Position numbers and translations under genes: made by a program. A model generated the notes under the pieces. The model worked only from the letters and a program-made list of their open reading frames with translations. It was not told the DNA's origin and did no database searches. 64,000 nucleotides of DNA from CAVRCA01 sp963719345 (GTDB lineage: Bacteria; Pseudomonadota; Alphaproteobacteria; Acetobacterales; Acetobacteraceae), in contig CAVRCA010000006.1 in assembly GCA_963719345.1 (NCBI GenBank), forward strand, positions 62,001-126,000. Direction: 5' to 3'. Shown piece by piece: positions 43,616 through 53,710 of this stretch (its first letter is position 1; every line of letters begins with the position of its first letter).

Positions 43616-45964
43616 ATGCGCAACCCGCTCCGCCTGATCCGGCGCCTGCTGGCCGGTCTGGGCATCGTCGTCCTGCTGGTCGTCGTCACCGTGTTCGGCC
43701 TGCTGTGGCTGAGCACCCCCGGCGGCAACCAGCGCCTCGCGATCGAGGGGCTCGGCGCGCCGGTGGACATCACGCTCGACGAGGACGGCGTGCCTCGCGT
43801 CCGCGCCGCCTCTGCGGCCGACGCTGCGGCGGCGATCGGCTTCCTGCATGCGCGCGACCGGCTGTTTCAGATGGAACTGATGCGCCGCGTCGCATCCGGC
43901 CGGCTGTCCGAGATCGCCGGTCCGGCGACGCTCGGTATCGACCGCACGATGCGGGTGCTCGGCCTGCGGCAGCGGGCGCTCGCCGACCTGGAAGGACTGC
44001 CGCCCCCCACCCGCGCCATGCTGGACGCCTACGCCCGCGGCGTGAACGCCTGGATCGGCGCGCGCGGCCGGTTCAGCGCGCCCGAGTTCGTCGTGCTCGG
44101 GCGGCCGGAGCCGTGGACGCCGGTCGACAGCCTGCTCTGGGGCAAGACGATGGGGCTTTGGCTGTCGGCCAACTGGCACGCCGAGATCGCCCGCCTCGGG
44201 CTCGCCGGCCACCTGACCCCGCAACAGATCGACGAGCTGTGGCCGCCGGAGCCGCAGGGCGGCCACCCGGACGCCCTGGCCGGCGCCGATCGCCGCTTCG
44301 CTGCCGATCCCCGTTTTGCCGAGGCAGCGCGACGCCTCGCCGATCGGCTACCCGCCTTCCCGGAGCCGTTCACGCTGCCGAACACCGCCTCCAACGCCTG
44401 GGCGGTGGACGGGCGACACACCGCGACCGGCGCGCCGCTGCTCGCCGGCGACCCGCACCTGCAGTTCGGCTTGCCCGGCATCTGGTATCTGGCGCGGATC
44501 GAGACCCAGGAGGGCGTGCTCGCCGGGGCGACCGCGCCGGGCGTGCCGTTCGTCGTGCTCGGCCACAACGGCAAGATCGCCTGGAGCTTCACCACCACAG
44601 GCGCCGACGTGCAGGACGTGTTCATCGAAACTCCGGCACCGACCGGTGGCTACGAGACGCCCGACGGCCCGCGCCCGTTCGCCGTGCGCGAGGAGCGCAT
44701 CGCCGTGCGCGGCCGCCCCGACGACGTTCTCACCGTACGCGAGACGCGCCACGGACCGGTGGTGAGCGACCTCACTGGCGGCCGCGGCGGCCCGATCCTC
44801 GCCGTCGCGATGGCCAACCTCCAGCCGGGCGACACCGCGGCGGCGGGCCTGTTCGCGCTCAACCAGGCGCGCGACGTGGAGGAAGCCGGCCGTGCCGCCG
44901 CGCTGATCACGTCGCCGGTGCAGAACCTGATGGTCGCCGACCACGACCGCATTGCGCTCTATGTCACCGGCCGGGTGCCGATCCGACGGGCGGGCGACGG
45001 CGCCGCGCCGGTGCCGGGAGCCGACGGCGCGCACGACTGGACCGGCTGGGCGCCGGCCGCCTCGCTGCCGCACGTCGTGGCGCCCGCCAGCGGCCGGCTG
45101 GTCAACGCCAACGAACGGGTGGCCCCGCCCGACTTCCCCGTTTTCCTGGGTCGGGACTGGTTCGGCGACTGGCGCGCGCAGCGCATCAGGGCGATGCTCG
45201 CCACATCCGACCGCCACACGCCCGCCGATTTCGCCCGTATGCAGCTCGACGTTCGGAGCGAGTTCGCCCGCCGGATCCTTCCCGCTTTGCGTACGGTCGT
45301 CTCGACCGATCCGCTCGGGGCCCGCGCGGCCGGACTGCTGGCCGGCTGGGACGGCGCGATGACCATGGACCGGCCCGAGCCGCTGATCTTCAACGCCTGG
45401 ACCACGCGGTTCCGCGATCTCGTCCTGCGACGGAACGACGTGCCCGCCGGATCGGCGAACCCGATGCTGGAGTTCGTCGCTTTCGTGCTCTCGCCCGAGG
45501 GCGCCCATTGGTGCGGCGGCGACTGCAAGCCGGTGCTCGCCGAGGCCCTGACCGGCAGCATGGCGGACCTCGCGGCCCGGTTCGGCGCCGATCCGGCCAC
45601 CTGGCGCTGGGGAAGCGTCCACCGCGCGGTGTTTGCCCACCCGTTGCTGGGCTCCCTGCCCGTGCTCGGCGGCCTCACCACGGCCGAGATTGACTCGCCC
45701 GGAGACGACAGCACGGTGGATCGCGGCAGCCCCCGTCCGCCCACCTTCACCTCGGTCCACGGCGCCTCGTTCCGGGGCGTCTACGACCTCGCCGACCTCG
45801 ACCGCAGCCTGTTCATCGTCGCCCCCGGCCAATCCGGCAACCCGTTCAGCCGTCGGGCACGAAACTTCCTGACCCGCTGGCGGGATGGCGATACCATCAC
45901 GCTCGGCCCGCAGCCCGCCGCGATCCTCGCCACCATCAGGCTCACGCCCAAGGTCTCGCCATGA
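43616..45964 (+). CDS. Penicillin acylase (S45) family Ntn-hydrolase
   Basis: A 782-residue precursor of an N-terminal nucleophile hydrolase, exported or anchored by an N-terminal hydrophobic helix (RLLAGLGIVVLLVVVTVFGLLWL). Autocleavage is expected before the Ser in NTASNAWAVDG (about residue 260), giving a small alpha and a large beta chain. The alpha-chain signature GFLHARDRLFQMELMRR and the beta-chain GDPHLQF and GHNGKIAWSFTTTGADVQDVF are conserved. Such enzymes hydrolyse amides of hydrophobic acids, including penicillins or acyl-homoserine lactones. Adjacent to a lactonase-like gene, it may belong to a signal- or amide-degrading pair. Its stop overlaps the RDD gene start (ATGA). Confidence 0.92.
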   Translation: MRNPLRLIRRLLAGLGIVVLLVVVTVFGLLWLSTPGGNQRLAIEGLGAPVDITLDEDGVPRVRAASAADAAAAIGFLHARDRLFQMELMRRVASGRLSEIAGPATLGIDRTMRVLGLRQRALADLEGLPPPTRAMLDAYARGVNAWIGARGRFSAPEFVVLGRPEPWTPVDSLLWGKTMGLWLSANWHAEIARLGLAGHLTPQQIDELWPPEPQGGHPDALAGADRRFAADPRFAEAARRLADRLPAFPEPFTLPNTASNAWAVDGRHTATGAPLLAGDPHLQFGLPGIWYLARIETQEGVLAGATAPGVPFVVLGHNGKIAWSFTTTGADVQDVFIETPAPTGGYETPDGPRPFAVREERIAVRGRPDDVLTVRETRHGPVVSDLTGGRGGPILAVAMANLQPGDTAAAGLFALNQARDVEEAGRAAALITSPVQNLMVADHDRIALYVTGRVPIRRAGDGAAPVPGADGAHDWTGWAPAASLPHVVAPASGRLVNANERVAPPDFPVFLGRDWFGDWRAQRIRAMLATSDRHTPADFARMQLDVRSEFARRILPALRTVVSTDPLGARAAGLLAGWDGAMTMDRPEPLIFNAWTTRFRDLVLRRNDVPAGSANPMLEFVAFVLSPEGAHWCGGDCKPVLAEALTGSMADLAARFGADPATWRWGSVHRAVFAHPLLGSLPVLGGLTTAEIDSPGDDSTVDRGSPRPPTFTSVHGASFRGVYDLADLDRSLFIVAPGQSGNPFSRRARNFLTRWRDGDTITLGPQPAAILATIRLTPKVSP

Positions 45965-46509
45965 CGCAATGGAACGCATCGCCCGACTACGCTCGCCGGT
46001 CTTACGCGTCGACCCCGTACCCGTCCGCCATGCCGCCGGACGATCTCTTGACGCAGGGCGTGCTGACGCGCCGCTGCCTTGCCTGGTTCGTCGACCTCGC
46101 CATCATCGGCTGCCTGCTGGCTGCCCTGTGGGTCGTCCTGCTGGCATTCGGGATGCTCACCCTCGGCCTCGGCCTGCCGCTGCTCGGCGTGCTGCCGGCG
46201 CTGCCGTTCTGCTATCATTTCTTTTCCCTGGCCAGCCCGATGGCGGCGACGCCCGGCCAGGCGCTGCTCGGGCTGCGCGTGCTCAGCAACAACAGCCTGA
46301 CGCGCCCGGAACCGCTGCAGGCGCTGCTGTCGACCCTGGCCTATTACGTGACGCTCTCGACCGGCGGCCTGCTGCTGCTGGTCGCCTTCGTCACCAACCG
46401 CAAGCGCACGCTGCACGATTTGGTCGGCGGGCTGGTGGTGGTGCGCACACTGGCGTTGACCGCCGGCGCCCGGGCCTGGAACATGGATGTCGGATACCCC
46501 AGCGCATGA
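45961..46509 (+). CDS. RDD family membrane protein
   Basis: A 182-residue inner-membrane protein with three or four helices and the RDD-type Arg/Asp pattern (TRRCLAWFVDLAIIGCLL, TPGQALLGLRVL and KRTLHDLVGGLVVV). A Pro/Tyr-rich N-terminal segment of about 35 residues precedes the first helix. Some RDD proteins act as Na+/H+ antiporters, but most are uncharacterised. It overlaps the penicillin-acylase-family gene upstream and the bpt gene downstream, each by four bases (ATGA), giving strict translational coupling across three functionally different genes. Confidence 0.88.
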   Translation: MTQWNASPDYARRSYASTPYPSAMPPDDLLTQGVLTRRCLAWFVDLAIIGCLLAALWVVLLAFGMLTLGLGLPLLGVLPALPFCYHFFSLASPMAATPGQALLGLRVLSNNSLTRPEPLQALLSTLAYYVTLSTGGLLLLVAFVTNRKRTLHDLVGGLVVVRTLALTAGARAWNMDVGYPSA

Positions 46510-47279
46510 CCTACAGGCCACCCCGCCGACCGCAGTTCTTCTACACCACCGCGCCGTTGCCCTGCCCCTACGTCGCGGGGCGGACGGAGCGCAAGGTGGT
46601 GACCGAGATCACCGGCCCGGACGCCGAGCCGCTGCATGACCGGCTCTCCCGCGCCGGGTTCCGCCGCAGCCACAACATCGCCTACGCCCCGGTCTGCCCG
46701 GCCTGCCGCGCCTGCGTGCCCATCCGCATCCCGGCGGCGACCTTCCAGCCGGACCGCACCCTGCGCCGGGTCGCGCGGGTCAACGCGCTGCTCGAAGGGT
46801 TCGATGTCCCGGCACGCGCCACCACCGAGCAGTTCCAGCTGTTTCAGCGTTACCAGAATGCCCGCCACGGCAGCGGCGACATGGCGACCATGAGCTTCTA
46901 CGACTACCGCGCAATGGTCGAGGACACCCCGATCGAGACCTTCATGGCCGAGTTCCGTGATCCTGACGACCGGCTGGTAGGGGCCTGCCTGACCGACAAG
47001 CTGGGCGACGGGTTGTCCGCCGTCTACAGCTTCTTCGCGCCCGGGCTCGAGAAGCGCTCGCTCGGCACCTACGCCATCCTGTGGCTGATCGAACGCGCCC
47101 GAAGCCTCGGGTTGCCGTACGTCTATCTGGGCTATTGGGTGCCGGACAGTCGCAAGATGGCCTACAAGGCGCGCTTCCGCCCCAGTGAGGTCCTGACGGG
47201 CGGCACGTGGCGCACGCTCACCGACGCGGAGACCGATCTCAGCGAGGGGGCGGCGCTGGTCCAGGAGACCACGGGCTAG
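46506..47279 (+). CDS. bpt: Leucyl/aspartyl-glutamyl-tRNA protein transferase (Bpt)
   Basis: A 257-residue arginyltransferase-fold enzyme that adds Leu from Leu-tRNA to proteins starting with Asp or Glu, marking them for ClpAP (N-degron pathway). Motifs: CPYVAGRTERKVVTEI, YAPVCPACRACVPIRIP with the conserved Cys pair, YSFFAPGLEKRSLGTYAIL, and YLGYWVPDSRKMAYKARFRPSE. The ATG overlaps the RDD stop. RDD-bpt adjacency occurs in other alphaproteobacteria, so this neighbour order is probably old. Confidence 0.94.
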   Translation: MTYRPPRRPQFFYTTAPLPCPYVAGRTERKVVTEITGPDAEPLHDRLSRAGFRRSHNIAYAPVCPACRACVPIRIPAATFQPDRTLRRVARVNALLEGFDVPARATTEQFQLFQRYQNARHGSGDMATMSFYDYRAMVEDTPIETFMAEFRDPDDRLVGACLTDKLGDGLSAVYSFFAPGLEKRSLGTYAILWLIERARSLGLPYVYLGYWVPDSRKMAYKARFRPSEVLTGGTWRTLTDAETDLSEGAALVQETTG

Positions 47280-47442
47280 GGGCTCGGGCGAGTTACCGCT
47301 CGTCGACCGTCACGTTAAAGACGCTCCATGTCTTCGCGCCGGATTTGCTTCGGCCGCGGAGAGTGATACACGGCCTCGGTTCAGCGCGAAAAGGCAAGCC
47401 AATTTGCCGTCTGTCGCGCGTGGTTCATGTTGGAGCTGAAGA

Positions 47443-47979
47443 ATGCGTCGCCTCTTCTATGCTGCGATCGCCGCCGGGTCCTTGGCCGGCCCGCTCGCCC
47501 AAGCCGAGCCGCAATGTTCCAGTCCCACCGATCAGAAAGCCTTCGACCTGGCCGCGCTGAAGAGCGAAATGATGGTGCTCGCGACCGGCTGCCAGGGCAG
47601 CGACGGCGCCTACAATGCGTTTGTCAACCGGTTCAAGCCCGAACTCGGCGAGAACGAACGCGCATTCTCGGAGTATTTCAAACGGACGTTCGGTCGCAGC
47701 GGGCAGCGCGAGCAGGACGCCTACGTCACCAACTTGGCCAATGCGCAGTCGGAATACGGGCTGCATCAAGGGACCGATTTCTGCCCGCACACTTCGGCGA
47801 TCTTCCACGAGGTGATGGCTCTGCGGAACGGCAATGATCTGCCGGAGTATGCGGCGGGCAAGGATCTCATTCCGACGCAGCTCGGTGCATGCGCCGCCGC
47901 CCCGGCGCCCGCTGCCAAGGTCCGTGCGGTGTCGACGCACGCCCCAGCGCACGCCTCGCACGGAAAGAAGAAGTCCTAG
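47443..47979 (+). CDS. Secreted hypothetical protein
   Basis: A 178-residue precursor with a Sec signal peptide (MRRLFYAAIAAGSLAGPLAQA). The mature part has four Cys, likely two disulfides, and a helical pattern (DLAALKSEMMVLATGCQGSDGAYNAFVNRFKPEL). The tail is Ala/His/Lys-rich (THAPAHASHGKKKS). I do not recognise the family, though the pattern recalls small periplasmic proteins of Acetobacteraceae. It is flanked by a 163-bp upstream spacer and a hairpin terminator downstream, so probably a single-gene transcript. Confidence 0.7.
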   Translation: MRRLFYAAIAAGSLAGPLAQAEPQCSSPTDQKAFDLAALKSEMMVLATGCQGSDGAYNAFVNRFKPELGENERAFSEYFKRTFGRSGQREQDAYVTNLANAQSEYGLHQGTDFCPHTSAIFHEVMALRNGNDLPEYAAGKDLIPTQLGACAAAPAPAAKVRAVSTHAPAHASHGKKKS

Positions 47980-48009
47980 CGCGAAGGCACCTCCCCGGCC
48001 CTGATCGGG

Positions 48010-48042
48010 ACCGCCGCTTCGGCGGTGCGTGGCATCTTTTTT
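48010..48042 (+). terminator. Rho-independent-like terminator
   Basis: ACCGCCG-CTT-CGGCGGT forms a perfect 7-bp stem with a three-base loop at 48010-48026, followed after ten bases by a T6 run at 48037-48042. It separates the secreted hypothetical gene from the biuret/allophanate operon. Confidence 0.6.
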
Positions 48043-48077
48043 GCTGTGCATGGCGGGACTCCTGAGGGGTGCCCGCC

Positions 48078-48743
48078 ATGCTGTCGATCGACGCGGAGCC
48101 GTACGCGTTTGAGATAGAGCCGGACCGGACCGCGCTGGTCATCATCGACATGCAGCGCGACTTCCTTGAAGCGGGCGGGTTCGGCTCATGCCCTGGGCAA
48201 CGACGTCTCGCTGCTGCGGACGACCATCGAGCCGACGCGCGGAGTCCTCGACGCCTGCCGGGCCGCCGGGATGCTGGTCATCCACACGCGCGAGGGCCAC
48301 CGGCCGGATCTGGCCGATCTGCATCCCGCCAAGAAGAGCCGCGGCCGGCTGTCGGCCGGCATCGGCGATGCCGGGCCGATGGGCCGCATTCTGGTGCGGG
48401 GCGAGCCCGGCCACGACATCGTCGCCGAACTCACCCCGCTCGCCGGCGAGCCGGTGATCGACAAGCCCGGCAAGGGCGCGTTCTACGCCACGGACCTGGA
48501 AACGATGCTGCGCGGGACGAGCGATTTCGCAGCTCGTCGTGTGCGGCGTGACCACCGAGGTCTGCGTCCACACGACGGTCCGCGAGGCCAACGACCGCGG
48601 CTTCGAATGCCTCGTGCTGGCCGATTGCGTCGGGTCCTATTTCCCGGAGTTCCACAGCACCGCCCTCGACGATGATCAAGGCACAGGGCGGCATTTTCGG
48701 GTGGGTCGCGCCCTCGGGCGCGCTCGTCGCGGCTTTGTCCTGA
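48078..48743 (+). pseudogene. Biuret-hydrolase-like isochorismatase-family amidohydrolase, three frameshifts
   Basis: Read across extra bases at 48186 (T), 48523 (G) and 48671 (G), this is a cysteine hydrolase of about 221 residues. ALVIIDMQRDFLEAGGFG carries the catalytic Asp, the Lys is in the PAKKSRG or GKGAF region, and the nucleophile is in VCGVTTEVCVHTT. The middle segments HTREGHRPDLADL, GILVRGEPG-like ILVRGEPGHDIVAEL and VIDKPGKGAFYATDL closely match biuret amidohydrolase (BiuH), which turns biuret into allophanate. Its position ahead of a permease and atzF/G/E/H fits this role. All motifs are intact, so the breaks are probably sequence errors. Ureidoacrylate-type activity is a less likely alternative. 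Confidence 0.82.
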
Positions 48744-48759
48744 CCGGGAGGGGGTGGCC

Positions 48760-50360
48760 ATGAGCAACACGCGGACCGGCGCGACGGCGGGCAACCCGGC
48801 GTGGTGGGTGAAGCGGCGACTGGAACGGGTTCTTCGGCCTGTTCACCAATGTCGTCCTGAACGTCATCGTGCTGACCGGTCTCTGCCTCGGCGTCGTCAA
48901 GCTGCCGGCCGACATCGTGTTCGGGCGCATCCTGCCGGCGCTCGGGATCGCGCTGCCGCTCGGCAATCTGTTCTACGCCTACCTGGCCTGGAAGCTCGCC
49001 AGGCGCGAAGGACGCAGCGACGTCACCGCCCTGCCCTACGGGCCCAGCGTGCCGCACATGTTCATCGTCGTCTTCGTCGTCATGCTGCCGACCTACCTCA
49101 AGACGGGAAGCGCCCTGCTCGCCTGGGAGGCCGGGCTGGCGTGGGCGTTCGTCATTGGGCTGATCGTGCTGGCCGGCGCCTTCGTCGGCCCGACCGTGCG
49201 CAAATATACGCCACGTGCGGCCATGCTTGGCGCGCTGGCGGGCATTTCGATCGCGTTCATCTCGCTGCGGCCGGCGTTCCAGAGCTGGCAGGTGCCGTGG
49301 CTCTCGTTCATCTCCCTCGGCATCATCCTGGTGAGCTGGACGGCGCGGGTGCGGCTGCCGTGGGGCATGCCGGGCGGCTTGGCGGCGGTCGTCGTCGGCA
49401 CGGTGGTGGCCTGGCTCGTCACTCTCGCCGGCATCAGTCCCGATGATGGACCCGGCAGCGGTCGGCGCGGCGCTCGGGCAATTCGGGCTGCACCTGCCGC
49501 TGCCCTCGGCCGACGTGCTGCAGGGGCTCGCGGATATCGGGCCGCTGCTGGTGACCGCCGTCCCGCTCGGGATCTACAATTTCACCGAGGGCATGAACAA
49601 CGTCGAGAGCGCGTCGGCGGCAGGCGACGATTTCAGTCTGCGCAAGGTGCTGATCGCCGACGGCATCGGCGCGATGGCCGGTTCGATCCTCGGCAGCCCG
49701 TTCCCGCCGGCCGTCTATATCGGCCATCCGGGCTGGAAATCGGTCGGCGGCCGGATCGGCTACTCGATGGCGACGGGCGTGGTGATTGCCGTCGTCTGCT
49801 TCCTGGGGCTGACCGCGACTGCTGCTCGCGGTCGTGCCGCTGGTCGCGATCCTGCCGATCCTGCTCTACATCGGCCTCGTCATCGGGGCGCAGGCGTTCG
49901 AGGCGACGCCGATCCGCCACGCCCCGGCGGTGATCCTCGCGCTGCTGCCGAACGTCGCGGAGTGGGCGCAGACCAGGTGGACGGGGCGCTGGCCGCCGCC
50001 GGCACGTCGGCGGCGCAGGTCGGCTACGACAAGCTGGCGGCCAACGGCGTGATCTATCACGGCATGCAGCTGTTCGGCGGCGGCGCCACGCTGGCCGGGC
50101 TGATCCTGGGGGCAATCGCCGCCTTCATCATCGACCGGCGATTTGACAGGGCCGGCCTCTACGCGCTGATCGGGGCGGTGTTCGCATTCTTCGGCTTCAT
50201 CAACGGCACGGCGCTCGGCTTCGGCAACTCGTCCGGCGTCGCCGTCGGCTACCTGCTGCTGGCGGTGATCTGCCTGATCTGCGCCCGCAGCAGCCAGGCG
50301 GTGCCGGTGATCGACCCCGTGCTGCCGGATGGGGTGGCGCAGGGCGAGCCGACCGGGTGA
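48760..50360 (+). pseudogene. NCS2-like purine/pyrimidine-type permease, four frameshifts
   Basis: Read across breaks at 48817 (extra C), 49439-49441 (extra C), 49818 (extra A) and about 49973 (missing base), this is a permease of about 533 residues with 12-14 helices. It opens NPAWWVKRDWNGFFGLFTN; the core has TALPYGPSVPHMFI, GIYNFTEGMNNVESA and ILGSPFPPAVYIGHPGWK, resembling AzgA/NCS2-type carriers of nucleobases or related rings. GGGAGGGGG precedes the ATG at 48760. It sits 16 bp after the biuret-hydrolase-like gene and overlaps the atzF start (GTGA). It probably imports the nitrogen compound degraded by the operon. Confidence 0.8.
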
Positions 50361-52106
50361 GTTTTTCGGCCGCGAGCGACCCTCCCACCGAGCTTGCCGA
50401 ACGCGCCATCGCGGCCGACCGGGCGCACGCCGATCCGGCGATCTGGATCACCCGGCTGCCCGATGCGGCGGTCCGGGCCGCTGCGCGGGCGCTCGAAGCC
50501 GAGGGGCGGCGTGGCCGGCGCGCTTGTGGGGCGTGCCGTTCGCGGTGAAGGACAACATCGACGTGGCCGGACTGCCGACCACGGCGGCCTGTCCCGCCTA
50601 CAGCTATGTCGCCACGGAGACCGCGCCGGCGGTGCAACGCCTGCTCGACGGCCGGCGCGGTGCTGGTCGGCAAGACCAACCTCGACCAGTTCGCCACCGG
50701 GCTCGTCGGCGTGCGCAGCCCATACGGCGTGCCGCGCAACGTCTTCGACCCGGCGCGCGTGCCCGGCGGCTCGTCCTCGGGTTCGGGCTGCGCGGTCGCG
50801 GCCGGGATCGTGCCGTTCGCGCTCGGCACCGACACCGCCGGCTCCGGCCGGGTGCCGGCCGCGTTCGGCAACATCGTCGGACTGAAGCCCACGATCGGCA
50901 GCCTCTCGGCGCGCGGCGATGGTGCCGGCATGCCGCTCCGTCGACACGATCTCGGTGCTGGCGCGCACGGTGGACGAGGGCCTTGCGGTGCTGCGCGAGG
51001 CCACCGGCTACGACGACGCCGACCCATATTCGCGGAGCGCGCCGTTCGGGCATCTGCGGCGCGGCGCCATGCCCGACACCCCTCGGATCGCCGTCGCCGC
51101 GGTGCTGCCGGCGTGCGACGACGCGGTGCTGGCGGGATACCGGCGGGCGACCGGCCTGTTCGACACGATGCCGGTCGACATCGCGCCGTTCCTCGAGATG
51201 GCTCGGCTGCTCTATGACGGCCCCTGGGTGGCCGAGCGGACGGCGGCCTTGCGAACCATCATCCAGACGCAGCCGGACGCGCTGCACGCGGTCACGCGGG
51301 CGATCCTGGAGGCCGGGTTTGCGCGACGGACCATCGATGCGTTCGACGCCTTCGATCGGCTGGCGCAGGTGCGGCGGATCGCAACGCGGCTGTTCGGCGC
51401 GGTGGACGCGCTGCTGCTGCCGACCGCCCCGTTCTGTCCCGACTCTGGAGGCGCTCGCAGCCGACCCGATCGGACCGAACGGCCGGCTCGGCACGTTCAC
51501 CAACTTCGTCAATCTCTGCGACCTTGCCGCCATCGCCGTCCCCGCCGGGTTCGGCCCGGACGGGACGCCGGTCGGCGTGACGCTGATCGGGCCGGCCTGG
51601 TCGGAAGGACGACTTGCCACGCTTGGCCGACCGGGTGCAGCGGGCGTTTGTCGAGCATGTCGGCGCAACGAAATTGCCGCTGCCGCCGTCACGTGGCCCC
51701 GACCCGTTGCAGGCGGACGAAACAGCGCTGTTCTGCGTCGGGGCGCACATGTCGGGCCTGCCGCTCAACGCGCAACTGCGCGCCCTTGGCGGCCGTTTCC
51801 TGCGTGTTGCGCGGACCGCGCCGGACTACCGTCTTTACGCGCTCGGCCCGCGTCCCGGGCTGGTGCGCCGTGACCCGGGCAGCGTCGGCGGCGAAATCGA
51901 GGGCGAGGTCTGGGCGCTGCCGAGCGCCGCAATCGGCCTGCTGCTGGCGCAGGTCCCGCCGCCGCTCGGCTTCGGCACCGTCAGCTTGGCGGACGGACCT
52001 TGCCTCGGCTTCCTGGCCGAAGCGGCGGGCGTGGCGGACGCGCCCGACATCACCCGGTTCGGCGGCTGGCGCGGCTGGCTCGCGGCTGACGGCCGCCGGC
52101 GCTTAA
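50357..52106 (+). pseudogene. atzF: Allophanate hydrolase, about six frameshifts
   Basis: Read across breaks near 50504 (missing G), 50650, 50918, 51438-51440, 51607 and about 52095, this is an amidase-signature enzyme of about 580 residues. Lys is in WGVPFAVKDNID, the Ser-cisSer pair in VPGGSSSGSGCAVAAG, and GTDTAGSGRVPAAF continues the signature. The C-terminal 150 residues (from FCVGAHMSGLPLN to FGGWRGWL) are the extra domain of AtzF/urea-amidolyase hydrolases. It splits allophanate into CO2 and two NH3. The GTG start overlaps the permease stop. AtzG follows after 15 bp. Confidence 0.88.
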
Positions 52107-52121
52107 CGGAGAGATCGCACA

Positions 52122-52307
52122 ATGTCCGGCTCCGACGACCTCGACCGGCTGATCGACGCCGGGACCGCCCTGCTCGGTGTACCGATCGCACCGGAATGGC
52201 GGGTCAGCATCCGTCTGCATCTGGCAATCTCGCTCCGTCATGCCGCCGCTGTCGGAGGCTTCGATCTGCCCGACGAGGCGGAACCGGCGCCGGTGTTTCG
52301 CGCGTGA
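52122..52307 (+). CDS. atzG: AtzG-like subunit of 1-carboxybiuret hydrolase (DUF4089)
   Basis: A 61-residue helical protein of the DUF4089 family (LDRLIDAGTALLGVPIAPEW, VSIRLHLAISLRHAAAVGGF). In Pseudomonas sp. ADP, AtzG forms a GatC-like complex that stabilises AtzE. Here the gene directly precedes atzE and overlaps it by four bases (GTGA), consistent with a fixed stoichiometric complex. The ribosome site is ACGGAGAG, 7 bases before the ATG. One of few genes in this operon without a frame break. Confidence 0.88.
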   Translation: MSGSDDLDRLIDAGTALLGVPIAPEWRVSIRLHLAISLRHAAAVGGFDLPDEAEPAPVFRA

Positions 52308-53708
52308 GCGAGTTGATCGGACCCTGGGCGACGGCCGCGGCGATCGCTGGCGCGGTGCGCGCCGGCCAGATCAGCGCCGTGTCCGTCATTGAAGCGGCGT
52401 TGCGGACCGTCGCGGAGCGCAATCCCGCGCTCAACGCCTTCACCGACGTCACCGCCGACCGGGCCCGCGCCCGCGCGGCGGCGCTCGACGCGGCGCGGGC
52501 GACCGGAGCCGAGCTTGGCCCTCTGGCGGGCGTGCCGTTCGCCGTGAAGAACCTGATCGACGTCGCGGGCCTGCCGACGCGCGCGGGCTCGCGCATCAAT
52601 CGCGACCGCCCGCCCGCGACCGCCGACGCCACCCTCGTCAGCCGACTGGAGCAGGCCGGGCGCGGTACTGGTGGGCACGCTCAACATGGGCGAGTACGCC
52701 TACGACTTCACCGGCGAGAACTGCCACGACGGCCCCTCGCGCAATCCGCATGACACGGCGCGGATGACCGGCGGCTCGTCCGGCGGTTCCGGCGGCGCCG
52801 TCGCCGGCGGCATGGTGCCGGTGGCGCTCGGCTCGGACACCAACGGCTCGATCCGGGTGCCCGCGTCGTTCTGCGGCCTGTTCGGGCTGAAGCCGACCTA
52901 CGGCCGCCTGTCGCGCGCCGGCAGCTTTCCGTTCGTCGCCAGCCTCGACCATCTCGGGCCGCTCGCCCGCAGCGTGGTCGACCTCGCGCTTGCCTATGAC
53001 GCGATGCAGGGGGCCGATCCGCAGGACCCCGGCTGCGCCGGGCGGCCGCCCGAGCCCGCCTTGCCGGACCTAGGCACCGGCATCAAGGGACTGCGGATGG
53101 CGGTGGCGGGCGGCTATTTTCGCCAAGGCGCCGGCCCCGCAGCGCTGGCCGCCCTGGCGACCGTCGCGGCCGCGCTCGGGATCTCGCGGGAGATCGAGTT
53201 GCCCGAAGCGGCGCGGGCCCGCTCGGCCGCCTATGTCATCACCACAGCCGAAGGCGCAGCGCTGCATCTCGGCCGATTGCGCAGCCATGCCGACGAGTTC
53301 GATCCCGACGTGCGCGACCGCCTGATCGCCGGCGCGCTGATGCCCGCCGCCTTGGTGGTGCAGGCGCAAAAATTCCGGCGCTGGTTCCGGGAGGCGGTGC
53401 TGCGCCTGTTCGAGCAGGTCGACGCGATCATTGCGCCCTCGACGCCGACCACGGCGCCGTTGATCGGTCAGAAGAGCCTCGTCCTCGACGGCGTGGAGAT
53501 GCCGCTGCGGCCCAATATCGGCCTCTTTACGCAGCCGATCTCCTTCATCGGCCTCCCAGTCGTCGCGGTGCCCGTGCCGGCGGCGCCGCTGCCGATCGGC
53601 GTTCAGGTGATCGCGGCACCGTGGCGCGAGGATGTCGCCTTGCGGATCGCCCACGAACTGGAGCGGCGCGGGGCCGCTTGCGCGCAGCGACCGGTCGGAC
53701 TGGAGTGA
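52304..53708 (+). pseudogene. atzE: AtzE-type amidohydrolase (1-carboxybiuret hydrolase), one frameshift
   Basis: Read across one extra G at 52658-52660, this is an amidase-signature enzyme of about 467 residues. The Lys is in LAGVPFAVKNLIDV and the Ser pair in TGGSSGGSGGAVAGG; SDTNGSIRVPASFCGLFGLKPTYG completes the signature. The MGEYAYDFTGENCHDGP segment is characteristic of the AtzE branch. With AtzG it would deaminate 1-carboxybiuret to 1,3-dicarboxyurea. The GTG start overlaps atzG, and atzH begins 2 bp after the stop. Confidence 0.88.
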
Positions 53709-53710
53709 CC

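Noticed and set aside
47280..47442. Possible tRNA or small RNA in the spacer after bpt (GGTTCA-like stretch)
   Set aside because: No acceptor stem or cloverleaf can be formed; the match is too short.
48078..53708. Programmed ribosomal frameshifting as an explanation of the breaks
   Set aside because: Too many sites, no shared slippery heptamer or downstream structure, and unrelated genes are affected.
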